Of a stretch of 38,827 nucleotides of DNA, positions 1-8,292 are shown piece by piece (the stretch's first letter is position 1; each line of letters begins with the position of its first letter). Source of the DNA: Sphingomonas sp. (GTDB lineage Bacteria > Pseudomonadota > Alphaproteobacteria > Sphingomonadales > Sphingomonadaceae); the NCBI GenBank assembly GCA_002707985.1, contig PAOI01000035.1, positions 2,274 to 41,100 on the forward strand. Direction: 5' to 3'. A program made the position numbers and the translations under genes. Under the pieces are notes generated by a model. That model was not told where the DNA came from and did no database searches. It saw only the letters and a list, made by a program, of their open reading frames with translations.

Positions 1-1121
1 GGATAGATCACCACCGACACCAGGAAGAGACCGGTATAGGCGCCAACGACGAAGAAGGTCGTGATGCCGGCCATGGCCAGCAGCGGGATCGGATCGGGCG
101 GCTGAATGCCGAAGATCACCAGCGTGACGGCGGCCAGCGCAAAGAAGATCGCAGTCAGCCGTCCCTCACCCACGCGTCGCGCAAACAGACCCATGGCGAG
201 GTGGCCGAGCGCGCCGCACGCACCGGTGATGATGCCGCTGGCCGCCGCCAGCGATGGCGTCAGCCCGGCATTGGCCAGAATGGTCGGTTTCCAGTTGAGC
301 AGGAAATAGCCGACGATCGCATAAGTGAGCGATGCCACCCAGACGAGGATCGTCTGCGTCCGCATCGATTTGCCGAGCATCCCGGTCAGCGCGACGCGGA
401 ATTCGCCCGCCCGTTCGCGCTGCGGCGGCAGCTCGGCGAGCGGCGCAAGGTGCATGCGCCGATGCAGGCGATTGAGCGCCGAAAGGTCCTTCGGCCCCTG
501 ACGTCGCGCGAGGAAACCCCGCGATTCGCCCAACAGAAAGATGCTGAGCATGAAGGTGATGACATTGAAGGCGCCGGCCGAGAAGAAGACAGCGCGCCAG
601 CCGATGGTTTCGACCACCATCGCCGCAATCGCGCTGCCGATCATCATCCCGGCCGTGAAGCCCATATGCAGCACGGCCATCGCGATATTGCGTGCCTTGG
701 GGCTCGAATATTCCGCGACCGTGGTGTTGAGGCAGACCACCAGCGTGCCGAGCCCGATCCCGGTGATGAACCGCAGCACCAGCAGGTGCCAGATATCGCC
801 GGCAAGTCCGGTGAGCAGCAAGGTCCCCGCCAGCGTGCCGAGCGCACCCAGCATCACCGGTCGACGCCCGATGCGATCGGCGAAAGGCGCCACGACGAAC
901 GCGCCGATGGTCAGCCCGACCGCGACGGAGCTGAACAACATGCCCATGATCGCCGGATCGACATGCCATTCCTTCGACAGGACAGGCGCGGCCACGGCCA
1001 GCGACAGCACGTCGAACCCGTCCGCGACGTTGCAGAGGCAGCACAGCGCCACGACCGCAAATTGATATGGCGACATTCCTGTCGGCGCTTCGACTCCGGT
1101 TTCGCTCCGGCCAGCAACCAT
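1..1121 (-). CDS. MFS transporter, aromatic acid:H+ symporter-like (C-terminus beyond window)
   Basis: Inner-membrane secondary carrier, probably importing an organic acid. The frame is open from an ATG at 1121 to the left edge, giving 373 codons of a protein usually about 440-450 residues long, so the last membrane segments are missing. The start is preceded by a purine-rich GAGGGAGAGG site. TM1 carries DGFD, the signature of the AAHS branch of the major facilitator superfamily, followed by the loop 2-3 signature FADRIGRRP. The remaining visible sequence is hydrophobic and helical. It is divergent from TonB receptor 1 across a 275-bp region, which fits paired outer- and inner-membrane uptake. 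The substrate cannot be read from the sequence. The family call is secure; AAHS is the likely branch because of DGFD. Confidence 0.85.
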   Translation of the reverse strand, partial: MVAGRSETGVEAPTGMSPYQFAVVALCCLCNVADGFDVLSLAVAAPVLSKEWHVDPAIMGMLFSSVAVGLTIGAFVVAPFADRIGRRPVMLGALGTLAGTLLLTGLAGDIWHLLVLRFITGIGLGTLVVCLNTTVAEYSSPKARNIAMAVLHMGFTAGMMIGSAIAAMVVETIGWRAVFFSAGAFNVITFMLSIFLLGESRGFLARRQGPKDLSALNRLHRRMHLAPLAELPPQRERAGEFRVALTGMLGKSMRTQTILVWVASLTYAIVGYFLLNWKPTILANAGLTPSLAAASGIITGACGALGHLAMGLFARRVGEGRLTAIFFALAAVTLVIFGIQPPDPIPLLAMAGITTFFVVGAYTGLFLVSVVIY

Positions 1122-1251
1122 CGACCCTCTCCCTCTTTTCTGGTCGCGAAGCCGCGGGAACTGCCGCCGAAGACGCGCCTTATCGGTCTTGCTTATGTAT
1201 GATGTCGTTCAACGATATCCGACTTTGCGCTTGCCCGCTAGAGGTCATATG

Positions 1252-1309
1252 TTATAGACAAGCGTCGTCCGATAATTTGGAATGATACGACAGATATCAG
1301 CCAGGTATC
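1252..1309. promoter_or_regulatory. Candidate operator sites between MFS gene and TonB receptor 1
   Basis: Two elements of the 275-bp divergent region recur elsewhere in the window. TTATAGACAAGCGTC (1252-1266) resembles the ACAAGCGGC sites at 29831 and 35690 (complement). GATATCAGCCAGGTATC (1293-1309) reads CCTGGCTGATAT on the minus strand, 11 of 12 bases identical to CCTGGCTTATAT at 15590. Function as a regulator-binding site is inferred from recurrence and position. No -35/-10 pair could be assigned with confidence. Confidence 0.45.
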
Positions 1310-1396
1310 GGACAAATGCCCGTGACGGATCGACCCGCGATCCCCTCGGGTGAGGAGAAACGATGGACGGCAGATGCCGCGTCGAGGGGAGGAAAC

Positions 1397-4288
1397 ATGA
1401 CTGAGGGACATACGGGAATTGCACATTCGCGCCTGAACAGGACGCTGCGGGGAGCCAGCATGGCGGCCATCGCCGTCGGTTCGCTGAGCTTTGCAGCGCC
1501 GAACGCGTGGGCGCAGGACGCGACTCAGGATCCACCCGCTGCCGAAGCGACGCTGACCGGCCCCACCCAGCCCGGCCAGGACGCCTCCGTGCAACAGGGC
1601 GGCGAAATCATCGTTACCGGTTCGCGACTCGGCGAGGGCTTCACGGCCCCGACGCCGCTTACCGTCGTCGGCCAGGAACAGGTTCAAGACCGCGCGATCG
1701 CCAGCGTCGCCGAACTCAATTATGAAGTGCCGCAGCTGCGCATCAATCAGAATATCGGCCGTTCTTCCGAACCGGTCGGCCAGAACCAGCTCGACCTTCG
1801 CGCGCTGGGTTCGGCACGTACGCTGGTACTGCTCGACGGGCGCCGCATGGCGGCAACCAGCCCCTTTGGCGGCATCGATTCGAACGTCTTCCCGGTCGCA
1901 CTGCTGAGCAGCGTCGAAGTCGTGACCGGCGGCGCTTCTGCAGCCTATGGCTCGGACGCAGTTGCAGGCGTGATCAACTTCGGCCTGATCAAGGATTTCG
2001 AAGGGTTCAAGCTCGACGCGTCCTACGGTATTTCGCGATATAGCGACTATAACCGCCCGGTGATCTCCGCTGCGGCGGGCACCAGCCTGTTGGACAATCG
2101 GCTTCATGTCGAAGTCGCCGGCGACTTTTATCGCAACACCGGCCAGACGCGCGCCGCCACGCGCCCATGGGCGCGCGGGCGCCCGATCATGTTCGCCAAT
2201 CCGAACTACACGCCGACCAATGGCCAGACCAAAAACTATATCGCCTATGACGCCGGTCTGATGGCGTCGTTCGGCGGCCTGATCACCGGCGTCAATGCCG
2301 ACACCAATCCCGGTAACGGCGCCGATGTGCTGCGCGGAATTCAGTTCGGCACCAACGGCAGCGTCGATCCCTTCAACTATGGCTCGATCCAGAATTCCAC
2401 CTGGATGCTGGGCGGCGACGGTGCTTCGGTAGAGGATGACGGCAATCTGTTGCCGCATATCACCCGCTATTCCGGCTATGGCCGCATGTCCTATGACGTG
2501 TCGAACAGCGTCAGCGCCTGGGCCGATCTCCTCTATTCGCGCGTCGAGGTCACGTCCGATCTCGCCCCGAACTATGACCTGGGGTCGAGCGCGCTGACGA
2601 TCTATTCCGACAATGCCTATCTGCCCGAATCGGTGCGCAACACGATGCTCGCGAACGGCATCTCTTCGTTCCGTCTGAGCCGCGTTAACCTGGAAGACGG
2701 ATTTTCGGAGAATAACAGCTCGACCGAAGTGCTGCGCTATGCCGCCGGACTCGAAGGGTCGTTCGGCGACGGCTGGAACTGGGACTTCTTCGTCCAGCGT
2801 TCGGACAATCATTTCTATCAGGAATCGGTCAACAACCGCAATCAGGCGAACTGGAGGGCGGGCGTCGACGCCGTCATCGACCCGGCGACCGGGCGCCCCG
2901 CCTGCCGCGTCAATGTCGACGGCAATCCGGCGAACGACATGCCGGGCTGCGCCCCGATCGACGTGTTCGGCCCGGGATCGATCAACGGGGCCGCGCTCGA
3001 CTGGTATCGTGGCACGTCCTTTTATGACTCGCACATGACTCAGAATGTCGTGGGCCTGAACCTGCGCGGCCGTCCGTTCGCGACCTGGGCAGGCGATGTC
3101 AGCGTCGCGGTCGGCGCCGAATATCGGCGCGAAGAAATCGACAGCGTTTCGGATCCCGTTTCGATGGCCAGCGGCTGGCGATCGATCAACCAGCAGCCCT
3201 TTTCGGGCGATCTGACGGTTAAGGAAGCCTATCTCGAAACCGCCATTCCGCTGCTCGATCACGCGTCGGTCGGCTATAATCTCGAGTTCAACGGCGCCAT
3301 CCGCTACGCCGACTACAGCTCGTCGGGCGGTGTCACGACCTGGAAGGTGGGTCTCAACTACAGCCCGATCCAGGACATCCGCTTCCGCGGCACGATTTCG
3401 CGCGACATTCGCGCCGCGAACATCAACGAGCTCTATTCGGGCCAGAATCAGGTCATCAACACGCTGAACGACCCGCGCAGCAATGCGCCGGCACCGGCCT
3501 ATTTCGTGCTGCAGCTTACGGGCGGCAACCCGAACCTCGATCCGGAAAAGGCCGATACCAAGGCCGTCGGCGTGGTCATCAGCCCCAGATTCATTCCCGG
3601 GCTCGACCTGTCGATCGATTATTACAACATCAAGATCGACAACGCGATCACATCGGTCCCGTCGCAGACGATCGTCAATAACTGCTTCGTGCAGAATATT
3701 TCGCAATTCTGCAGCCTGATCGCAGTCGATTCGACCACCAACCTGATTTCGAGCGTGCAGGCGACGATCGTCAATGCGCAGACGATCAAGACCAGCGGCA
3801 TCGATTTCGAAATGTCCTATCGTCGTCCGATCGGCAGCGGCACGCTGGGGACCCGGCTGCTCGTCAACTATGTGAACGACCTGTCGCTCACCGCTTCGGG
3901 GGTTTCGACCGACTATGTCGGCGACCTTGCCACCGATTATTCGGGTCAGCCGCGCTGGAAGGCCAATTTCGACCTGACCTGGCGGGACGGCCCGCTGAAA
4001 CTCGGCGCCTATGTCCGCTATATCGGCGGCGGCAAATATCGTTCCTATTATGTCGACGATGTCGATCTGCCCGCCGATGAGAACAATGTCAGCGGCCAGA
4101 CCTATGTCGATATTTCGGGTTCCTATCGCGTGACCGACTGGCTCGAAATCTATGGCAAAGTCGACAATCTGTTCGACAGGGACCCGCCGATCCTGCCGAA
4201 CGCAATCGTCCAGCCGACGGTCGCCAACTCGCAGATGTTCGACAAGATCGGGCGCTATTATGTCGGCGGCGTTCGCATGCGCTTCTGA
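1397..4288 (+). CDS. TonB-dependent outer-membrane receptor 1
   Basis: Outer-membrane gated channel that imports a bulky substrate using TonB/ExbBD energy. The protein has 963 residues from the ATG at 1397, which has GGGAGGAAAC just upstream; an in-frame upstream ATG at 1316 would put 27 extra residues before the signal peptide. The signal peptide runs to about AWA|QD (residue ~40). A TonB-box-like EIIVTGSR follows, then a plug domain with LDLRALGSARTLVLLDGRR, VEVVTGGASAAYGSDAVAGV and a long beta-barrel ending in GGVRMRF, with the usual C-terminal Phe. The NPNLDPEKA segment is typical of the barrel. It shares the layout and a TAPTPLTVVG-like plug start with the second receptor at 32661-35537. 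It is transcribed alone and ends in a strong hairpin. The neighbouring catabolic genes suggest an aromatic or terpenoid-like ligand rather than iron, but this is inference. Confidence 0.95.
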   Translation: MTEGHTGIAHSRLNRTLRGASMAAIAVGSLSFAAPNAWAQDATQDPPAAEATLTGPTQPGQDASVQQGGEIIVTGSRLGEGFTAPTPLTVVGQEQVQDRAIASVAELNYEVPQLRINQNIGRSSEPVGQNQLDLRALGSARTLVLLDGRRMAATSPFGGIDSNVFPVALLSSVEVVTGGASAAYGSDAVAGVINFGLIKDFEGFKLDASYGISRYSDYNRPVISAAAGTSLLDNRLHVEVAGDFYRNTGQTRAATRPWARGRPIMFANPNYTPTNGQTKNYIAYDAGLMASFGGLITGVNADTNPGNGADVLRGIQFGTNGSVDPFNYGSIQNSTWMLGGDGASVEDDGNLLPHITRYSGYGRMSYDVSNSVSAWADLLYSRVEVTSDLAPNYDLGSSALTIYSDNAYLPESVRNTMLANGISSFRLSRVNLEDGFSENNSSTEVLRYAAGLEGSFGDGWNWDFFVQRSDNHFYQESVNNRNQANWRAGVDAVIDPATGRPACRVNVDGNPANDMPGCAPIDVFGPGSINGAALDWYRGTSFYDSHMTQNVVGLNLRGRPFATWAGDVSVAVGAEYRREEIDSVSDPVSMASGWRSINQQPFSGDLTVKEAYLETAIPLLDHASVGYNLEFNGAIRYADYSSSGGVTTWKVGLNYSPIQDIRFRGTISRDIRAANINELYSGQNQVINTLNDPRSNAPAPAYFVLQLTGGNPNLDPEKADTKAVGVVISPRFIPGLDLSIDYYNIKIDNAITSVPSQTIVNNCFVQNISQFCSLIAVDSTTNLISSVQATIVNAQTIKTSGIDFEMSYRRPIGSGTLGTRLLVNYVNDLSLTASGVSTDYVGDLATDYSGQPRWKANFDLTWRDGPLKLGAYVRYIGGGKYRSYYVDDVDLPADENNVSGQTYVDISGSYRVTDWLEIYGKVDNLFDRDPPILPNAIVQPTVANSQMFDKIGRYYVGGVRMRF

Positions 4289-4300
4289 TCCGTGACGATA

Positions 4301-4340
4301 TCGGGGTTCGGCGTCCTCCCCCGGGGACGCCGAACCCCGA
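4301..4340 (+). terminator. Strong hairpin terminator after TonB receptor 1
   Basis: A perfect 16-bp stem (4301-4316 pairing with 4325-4340) closes an 8-nt C/G-rich loop, starting 12 bases after the receptor stop codon. The run after the stem (ATAATTTCC) is only weakly T-rich, so it is not a textbook intrinsic terminator, but the stem is the strongest hairpin noticed in the window. Confidence 0.75.
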
Positions 4341-4390
4341 ATAATTTCCGACGAACGACATTTCCCAATAGCGAAATGCATTTGTAATTA

Positions 4391-4414
4391 CCGAATCACT
4401 TTGCCATGATTCGG
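4391..4414. promoter_or_regulatory. Inverted repeat upstream of MFS gene
   Basis: CCGAATCA and TGATTCGG form perfect 8-bp arms around an 8-nt spacer, ending 28 bases before the ATG at 4443. Position and symmetry suggest an operator; no cognate regulator can be assigned. It differs from the box shared by the other intergenic regions. Confidence 0.4.
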
Positions 4415-4442
4415 ATCGTTGAGGAGTGAGGATGCGTACCCC

Positions 4443-5783
4443 ATGAGCGAGGCCCCCACCCCTAACGACATCATCAAACATAGCGACATGAGCTTCTATC
4501 AGGCGATGGTCATCGCGATCTGCGTGCTGACCTATGCCGCAGACGGGCTCGACGTCGTAACCCTTTCCTATGCCGCGCCGCTGATCATCGGCGAATGGGG
4601 CATCAGCCCCGCCGCTTTCGGCCTGGTATCCAGCGCGACACCGGTCGGAATCGCGATCGGATCGATCTTCATCTCGCCGCTCGCCGATCGGATCGGGCGA
4701 CGGACCCTGACTCTATGGCTGCTTGGCAGCCTGTCGGCGTTTCTGTTTGCCACGACGGCGTGCAACTCGCTGATCCTGCTGCTCATACTACGGCTAGTGA
4801 CCGGCATGGCGCTGGGCGCGCTGGTCGTGTGCCTCAACGTCACGGTGACCGAATATAGCAATGCCAAGCGATCGAACTTTTTCGTCGGCATTCTCCATAC
4901 CGGCTATTCGGCCGGCGGCATGTTGTGCGGCGCGCTCGCTGCGGTGCTGATCGAGCCTTATGGCTGGCGGTCGATCTTCCTTGCCGCGGCGATCCTCAAC
5001 GTCATCAGCTTCGTCCTCAATCTGGCGATGTTGTCGGAATCGCCGGCCTATCTCCTGTCGCGGCGCGGGCCGGATGCTCTGGCGCGGATCAACGCGGTGC
5101 TGGCGCGGATGGGCAAGCCGATGCTCGAAATCCTGCCTCCTGCCCCTGAGGAGCAGACCGGCAAGCGCAAGGGATCCTGGGCGATCATTCCCCGCGGGCT
5201 ATGGGCCGGTACGGCGCTGCTGTGTTTCGCCGGGTTCGTGTTCACGATCAGCGGCGGCTTCATGGCCGGATGGCGCCCGCAGATGCTGGCGTTCGGCGGG
5301 CTCGACATGACGTGGAACGGGGTCGCCGGCGTCACCACCTATGGCGCGGGCATCATCGCGCATCTGATCGTCGGCGGACTGGCGCGGCGGGTCGGCGAAG
5401 GGCGGATCGCCGTCATCTTCCTGCTCGGTATGGCCGCCTCTTTCATCTTCCTGGGCGCAGTACCGACCGGATCGACCTGGGGGCTGGTCGCGGCATCGAC
5501 GCTGTCCGGCTTCTTCAACGTCGGCAGCTACACCGCGCTGATCCTCGTCACACTGAACTATTATGATGTCGGCGCACGCAATGCGGGGCTCGGCATCATG
5601 ATGGGCTTTTCGCGTGTCGGCGGCATCATCGGCCCGCTGCTGGGCGGCATCGTGATCGGTGCCGATTTCGGTCGCTTCTGGGTGATGTTCCTGTTCGGCG
5701 CGATGATGGTGATCCCTGCCGCGACGGCAATCTTCGCCCGGATGAAAGCGCCGACCCGCACGCCGGAACTCGCCCATGGCTGA
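4443..5783 (+). CDS. MFS transporter, aromatic acid:H+ symporter-like
   Basis: Cytoplasmic-membrane carrier of 446 residues with the expected twelve hydrophobic segments. TM1 contains DGLD, matching the DGxD signature of AAHS carriers, and loop 2-3 reads LADRIGRR. The ATG at 4443 is chosen because GTGAGGA lies about 9 bases upstream; an in-frame TTG at 4419 would add eight residues. It is the first gene of a plus-strand operon with a cytochrome c (49-base gap) and an HbpS-like protein. It is one of four MFS carriers in the window, all adjacent to different catabolic blocks. The MFS identity is certain; the substrate is unknown. Confidence 0.9.
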   Translation: MSEAPTPNDIIKHSDMSFYQAMVIAICVLTYAADGLDVVTLSYAAPLIIGEWGISPAAFGLVSSATPVGIAIGSIFISPLADRIGRRTLTLWLLGSLSAFLFATTACNSLILLLILRLVTGMALGALVVCLNVTVTEYSNAKRSNFFVGILHTGYSAGGMLCGALAAVLIEPYGWRSIFLAAAILNVISFVLNLAMLSESPAYLLSRRGPDALARINAVLARMGKPMLEILPPAPEEQTGKRKGSWAIIPRGLWAGTALLCFAGFVFTISGGFMAGWRPQMLAFGGLDMTWNGVAGVTTYGAGIIAHLIVGGLARRVGEGRIAVIFLLGMAASFIFLGAVPTGSTWGLVAASTLSGFFNVGSYTALILVTLNYYDVGARNAGLGIMMGFSRVGGIIGPLLGGIVIGADFGRFWVMFLFGAMMVIPAATAIFARMKAPTRTPELAHG

Positions 5784-5831
5784 GCATACGGCAATCCCCT
5801 ATCGCCTGTCCGATCAAGCAAGGAGACCCTG

Positions 5832-6440
5832 GTGACCTTTTCGCTTTCGCCGATCCATCTGCCGCTGCTGGGTGCGGCGGGTCTGTTGCTCGCCGCATGC
5901 GGCTCGGCTTCGGAAACCAGCGAAACCGCGCCCGCAAACACCGTTGAAGCAGCGCCGGCCGCCGCCAATTTGGTTGCGCCGGAAGTGCCGCTGACGAACA
6001 GCGCAACGATCGACAGCAGCGCGGCCGCCGCTACGCCGACGCCGGTCGTTTCTCCGACCGCAACGGCGACGCCCGTGCACGCAACGCCATCGCCCTCGGC
6101 CAGCCCGACGACAGCGGCTACACCAACGCCTGCAACCGTCTCGGCCGATCCGCCGGCATCCTTCGCCATGTGCAAGGCGTGCCACACCACGACGCGTGGC
6201 GGCGCGGCGAGCGTCGGCCCCAATTTGTTCGGCATCGTCGGCGCTCAGGCGGGCGCGCGCGCGGGATACAGCTATTCCGATGCGATGAAGAATGCCGGCT
6301 TCCGCTGGACGCGCGCCAATCTCGACGCGTTTCTGGCCAATCCGGCGGGCAAGGTTCCGGGCACGCGCATGATGCTTCCGGGAATGAGCGACGCCGCCCA
6401 GCGCGCCGCGATCATCGACTATCTGACCACGCTCAAATAA
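5832..6440 (+). CDS. Lipoprotein class I cytochrome c
   Basis: Periplasmic electron carrier, 202 residues from a GTG start that has AAGGAG six bases upstream. The N-terminus has a lipobox, LAAC, with the lipidated Cys at residue 23. Residues ~25-110 form a long Ala/Thr/Pro/Ser-rich low-complexity tether. A single heme site CKACH is at 114-118, and GTRMMLPGM near 177-185 supplies the distal Met ligand (probably M180). The C-terminal ~95 residues have the size and spacing of mono-heme cytochrome c of the c550/c2 type. The Pro/Thr-rich arm would hold the heme domain away from the membrane. It lies between an MFS carrier and an HbpS-like protein; no partner dehydrogenase is visible here, so its redox partner is unknown. 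Confidence 0.9.
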   Translation: MTFSLSPIHLPLLGAAGLLLAACGSASETSETAPANTVEAAPAAANLVAPEVPLTNSATIDSSAAAATPTPVVSPTATATPVHATPSPSASPTTAATPTPATVSADPPASFAMCKACHTTTRGGAASVGPNLFGIVGAQAGARAGYSYSDAMKNAGFRWTRANLDAFLANPAGKVPGTRMMLPGMSDAAQRAAIIDYLTTLK

Positions 6441-6462
6441 ACCATTTCGGGAGGCCGCACCG

Positions 6463-6945
6463 ATGAAGAAACTTCTGGTTGCCGCAACACTGTTCTTCGC
6501 CATCCCGACCGCATCGGCGCAGACCGCGCGGCCTGCGCTCGATTATGCCAGCGCCGCGACGATCCGCGACACCTGCATCGCCTGGGCTCAGGAACATGGG
6601 CGGAAAATGGCCGTGGCGGTGATGGACAGCCATGGCATGCTGATCACCTATGCGCATATGGACGGCGTGTCCTATGGCGCAGGCGATATCGCGAAATGGA
6701 AAGCGACCGCGGCATCGCGCTTCGGCCGGTCGACACAGGATCTGGGCGCGCTCAATCCGCCGCCCGGCATGCCCAATGTCGCGACGATGACCGGGGGCGT
6801 GCCGATCTATACCAGCGACGGGTTCGCGCTGGGCGGCGTGGGCGCTTCGGGCGGTCGCCCCGAAGAGGATGCTGCCTGCGGAACCGCGGGTATCGAGGCC
6901 GCGGGTCTGATCGCAGCCAGACCCGCCCCTGCCCCGGCTCAATAA
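6463..6945 (+). CDS. Secreted HbpS/GlcG-family heme-binding-like protein
   Basis: A 160-residue protein with a signal peptide (MKKLLVAATLFFAIPTASA, cleavage near residue 19) and a GlcG/HbpS fold. Family features are AVAVMDSHGMLITYAHMDG early and the Gly-rich GFALGGVGASGG near the end. Members bind heme or small ligands and often accompany periplasmic oxidoreductases or catabolic operons; no catalytic role is established for most. It is 22 bases downstream of the cytochrome c gene, so the two are probably co-expressed. Its last seven bases overlap the last bases of the convergent CMD gene. Family call is firm, function uncertain. Confidence 0.85.
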   Translation: MKKLLVAATLFFAIPTASAQTARPALDYASAATIRDTCIAWAQEHGRKMAVAVMDSHGMLITYAHMDGVSYGAGDIAKWKATAASRFGRSTQDLGALNPPPGMPNVATMTGGVPIYTSDGFALGGVGASGGRPEEDAACGTAGIEAAGLIAARPAPAPAQ

Positions 6946-7328
6946 GCGTCGATTTCCTTGAGCGCTTCGGCGGCGAGGTGCCAGCTTTCCACGCCGCCCG
7001 CGACGCCGATATACATCGTCGTCTGAAGCAGCGTTTCGCGGATATCCTCCTTGGTTGCGCCATTGGTGACGGCGCATTTCACCAGCCGCTTGAGCGGGGT
7101 GTGGCGATTAAGCGCGGCGCAGATCGCCATGGTGATCAGGCTGCGTTCGCGCAGCGTCAGCCCTGGGCGCGTCCAGGTTTCGCCGAAACAGGCCGAAGTG
7201 ACGTAGTTTTCGAGCGGTTCGTGAAAATCGTCCGCCTGATCGAGCCGGGCTACGCTGGCTTCGCCGAACATCTGCTTGCGGATTTCGCGGCCCGCCTGAA
7301 AGGCTGGATCGTCGGTCTTGAGGGCCAT
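6939..7328 (-). CDS. Carboxymuconolactone decarboxylase family protein (PcaC-like), copy 1
   Basis: A 129-residue CMD-fold protein, close in length to PcaC (4-carboxymuconolactone decarboxylase). PcaC-like features are the ADDFHEPLE segment, WTRPGLTLRERSLITMA, ALNRHTPLK and DIRETLLQTTMYIGVAGG. It lacks a CxxC pair, so it is not an AhpD-type peroxidase. The ATG at 7328 has AAGGAA upstream and lies 19 bases after the HSL-type hydrolase stop, making it the last gene of the MetE-like 1 operon. It is paralogous to the protein at 19909-20289. The substrate may be a carboxylated lactone or another beta-keto acid. True PcaC activity is not implied, since no other protocatechuate ortho-cleavage genes are present. 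Confidence 0.85.
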   Translation of the reverse strand: MALKTDDPAFQAGREIRKQMFGEASVARLDQADDFHEPLENYVTSACFGETWTRPGLTLRERSLITMAICAALNRHTPLKRLVKCAVTNGATKEDIRETLLQTTMYIGVAGGVESWHLAAEALKEIDAY

Positions 7329-7347
7329 TTTTCGTTCCTTGGCTTGG

Positions 7348-8292
7348 TCAGATGAGAGAGCGGAAGGCGTCGCCCAGGCTGCGCATCGCATCGCGCGCTG
7401 CGGGCGAAAAGCGTTGTGCGCGCAGAAAGCCATGCGGCATCGCTTCGGCGGTTTCGAACCGGGCGTCCACGCCGGCTGCGGTGAGTCGCTCCGCATAGGC
7501 TTGCGACTGTTCGAGCAACGGATCGAGCGCAGCCCCCAGCAACAATGCAGGCGGCAATCCGGAAAGATCATCGGTTTCGAGCGGCGGCGGAAAGGGCAGC
7601 GGATCGCGGGCATCGCATTCGCGCCAGGTGGCGTTCATCATGCGGACGATCGGCAGCGTCAAAATCGGATCGCGTGCGGCTGCCAGCCCCGGACGCGTCT
7701 CGTCGAAATCGAACACGCCATAGCATAGCAGCTGCGCCGCGATCGCCGGCCCGTTCCGATCGCGGGCAAGGATCGCAAGCTGTGCTGCGATATAGGCTCC
7801 GGCGCTGTCCCCCGCGACGCAAAGGCGCGACGCGTCGATCGCCAGCGGCTCCGCCATCGCGGCGATCCAGACGAGTGTATCGAAACACTGATCGATCATC
7901 GCACGCGGCGTCGCTTCGGGCAGGCGCATATAGTGCACGCTGACCACCGTCGCGCCGGTCGCTTCGGCGAGCGCGGCGGCGAGACAATCATAGCTTTCGA
8001 TGCTGCCGGTGGTGAAGCCGCCGCCATGGAAATAGGCAATGGCCGCCTGCGCTCCCTCACACGCCGGGCGATAGATGCGCACCGGCGTTTCGAGCCCCGG
8101 CGTCACGACGAAACTGTCGGTAACGCGCATCCCTTCCGGACGCGGCACCGCGATGCGATGCGCGTTGGCGTCGGCGATCAGCCGCGCGGTTTCCAGATCG
8201 GGACGCGGACCGTCGCGCGCGATCTTCACTGCCGCGATATAATCGGCAATTCCCTCGGGAAGCGGGGGCGCTTCGGGCTCTCTCAGTGCCAC
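7348..8292 (-). CDS. Alpha/beta hydrolase, hormone-sensitive-lipase family, copy 1
   Basis: Cytoplasmic esterase-type hydrolase of 314 residues. The oxyanion-hole motif HGGG is at 89-92, the nucleophile elbow GDSAG at 161-165 (Ser163), the acid probably in AALDPLLEQ and the catalytic His in MPHGF, giving a complete HSL-family (BD-FAE/Aes-like) triad. The reading frame continues upstream into the MetE-like gene. The best start is the GTG at 8292, inside the last codons of that gene (10-base overlap), which gives the usual family length and implies translational coupling. No signal peptide is seen. It likely cleaves an ester or lactone intermediate. A second HSL hydrolase at 20301-21266 also sits directly before a PcaC-like CMD gene. 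Confidence 0.85.
   Translation of the reverse strand: MALREPEAPPLPEGIADYIAAVKIARDGPRPDLETARLIADANAHRIAVPRPEGMRVTDSFVVTPGLETPVRIYRPACEGAQAAIAYFHGGGFTTGSIESYDCLAAALAEATGATVVSVHYMRLPEATPRAMIDQCFDTLVWIAAMAEPLAIDASRLCVAGDSAGAYIAAQLAILARDRNGPAIAAQLLCYGVFDFDETRPGLAAARDPILTLPIVRMMNATWRECDARDPLPFPPPLETDDLSGLPPALLLGAALDPLLEQSQAYAERLTAAGVDARFETAEAMPHGFLRAQRFSPAARDAMRSLGDAFRSLI

Noticed and set aside
1238..4381. A 1047-codon open frame antisense to TonB receptor 1
   Set aside because: Its residue composition (Arg/Ile/Asp/Ala repeats without hydrophobic core pattern) is that of a shadow frame in GC-rich coding DNA, while the plus strand encodes a complete receptor.
6939..6945. Seven-base convergent overlap of the HbpS-like and CMD genes as a regulatory feature
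   Set aside because: Short tail-to-tail overlaps are common in compact genomes and no further structure supports a special role.
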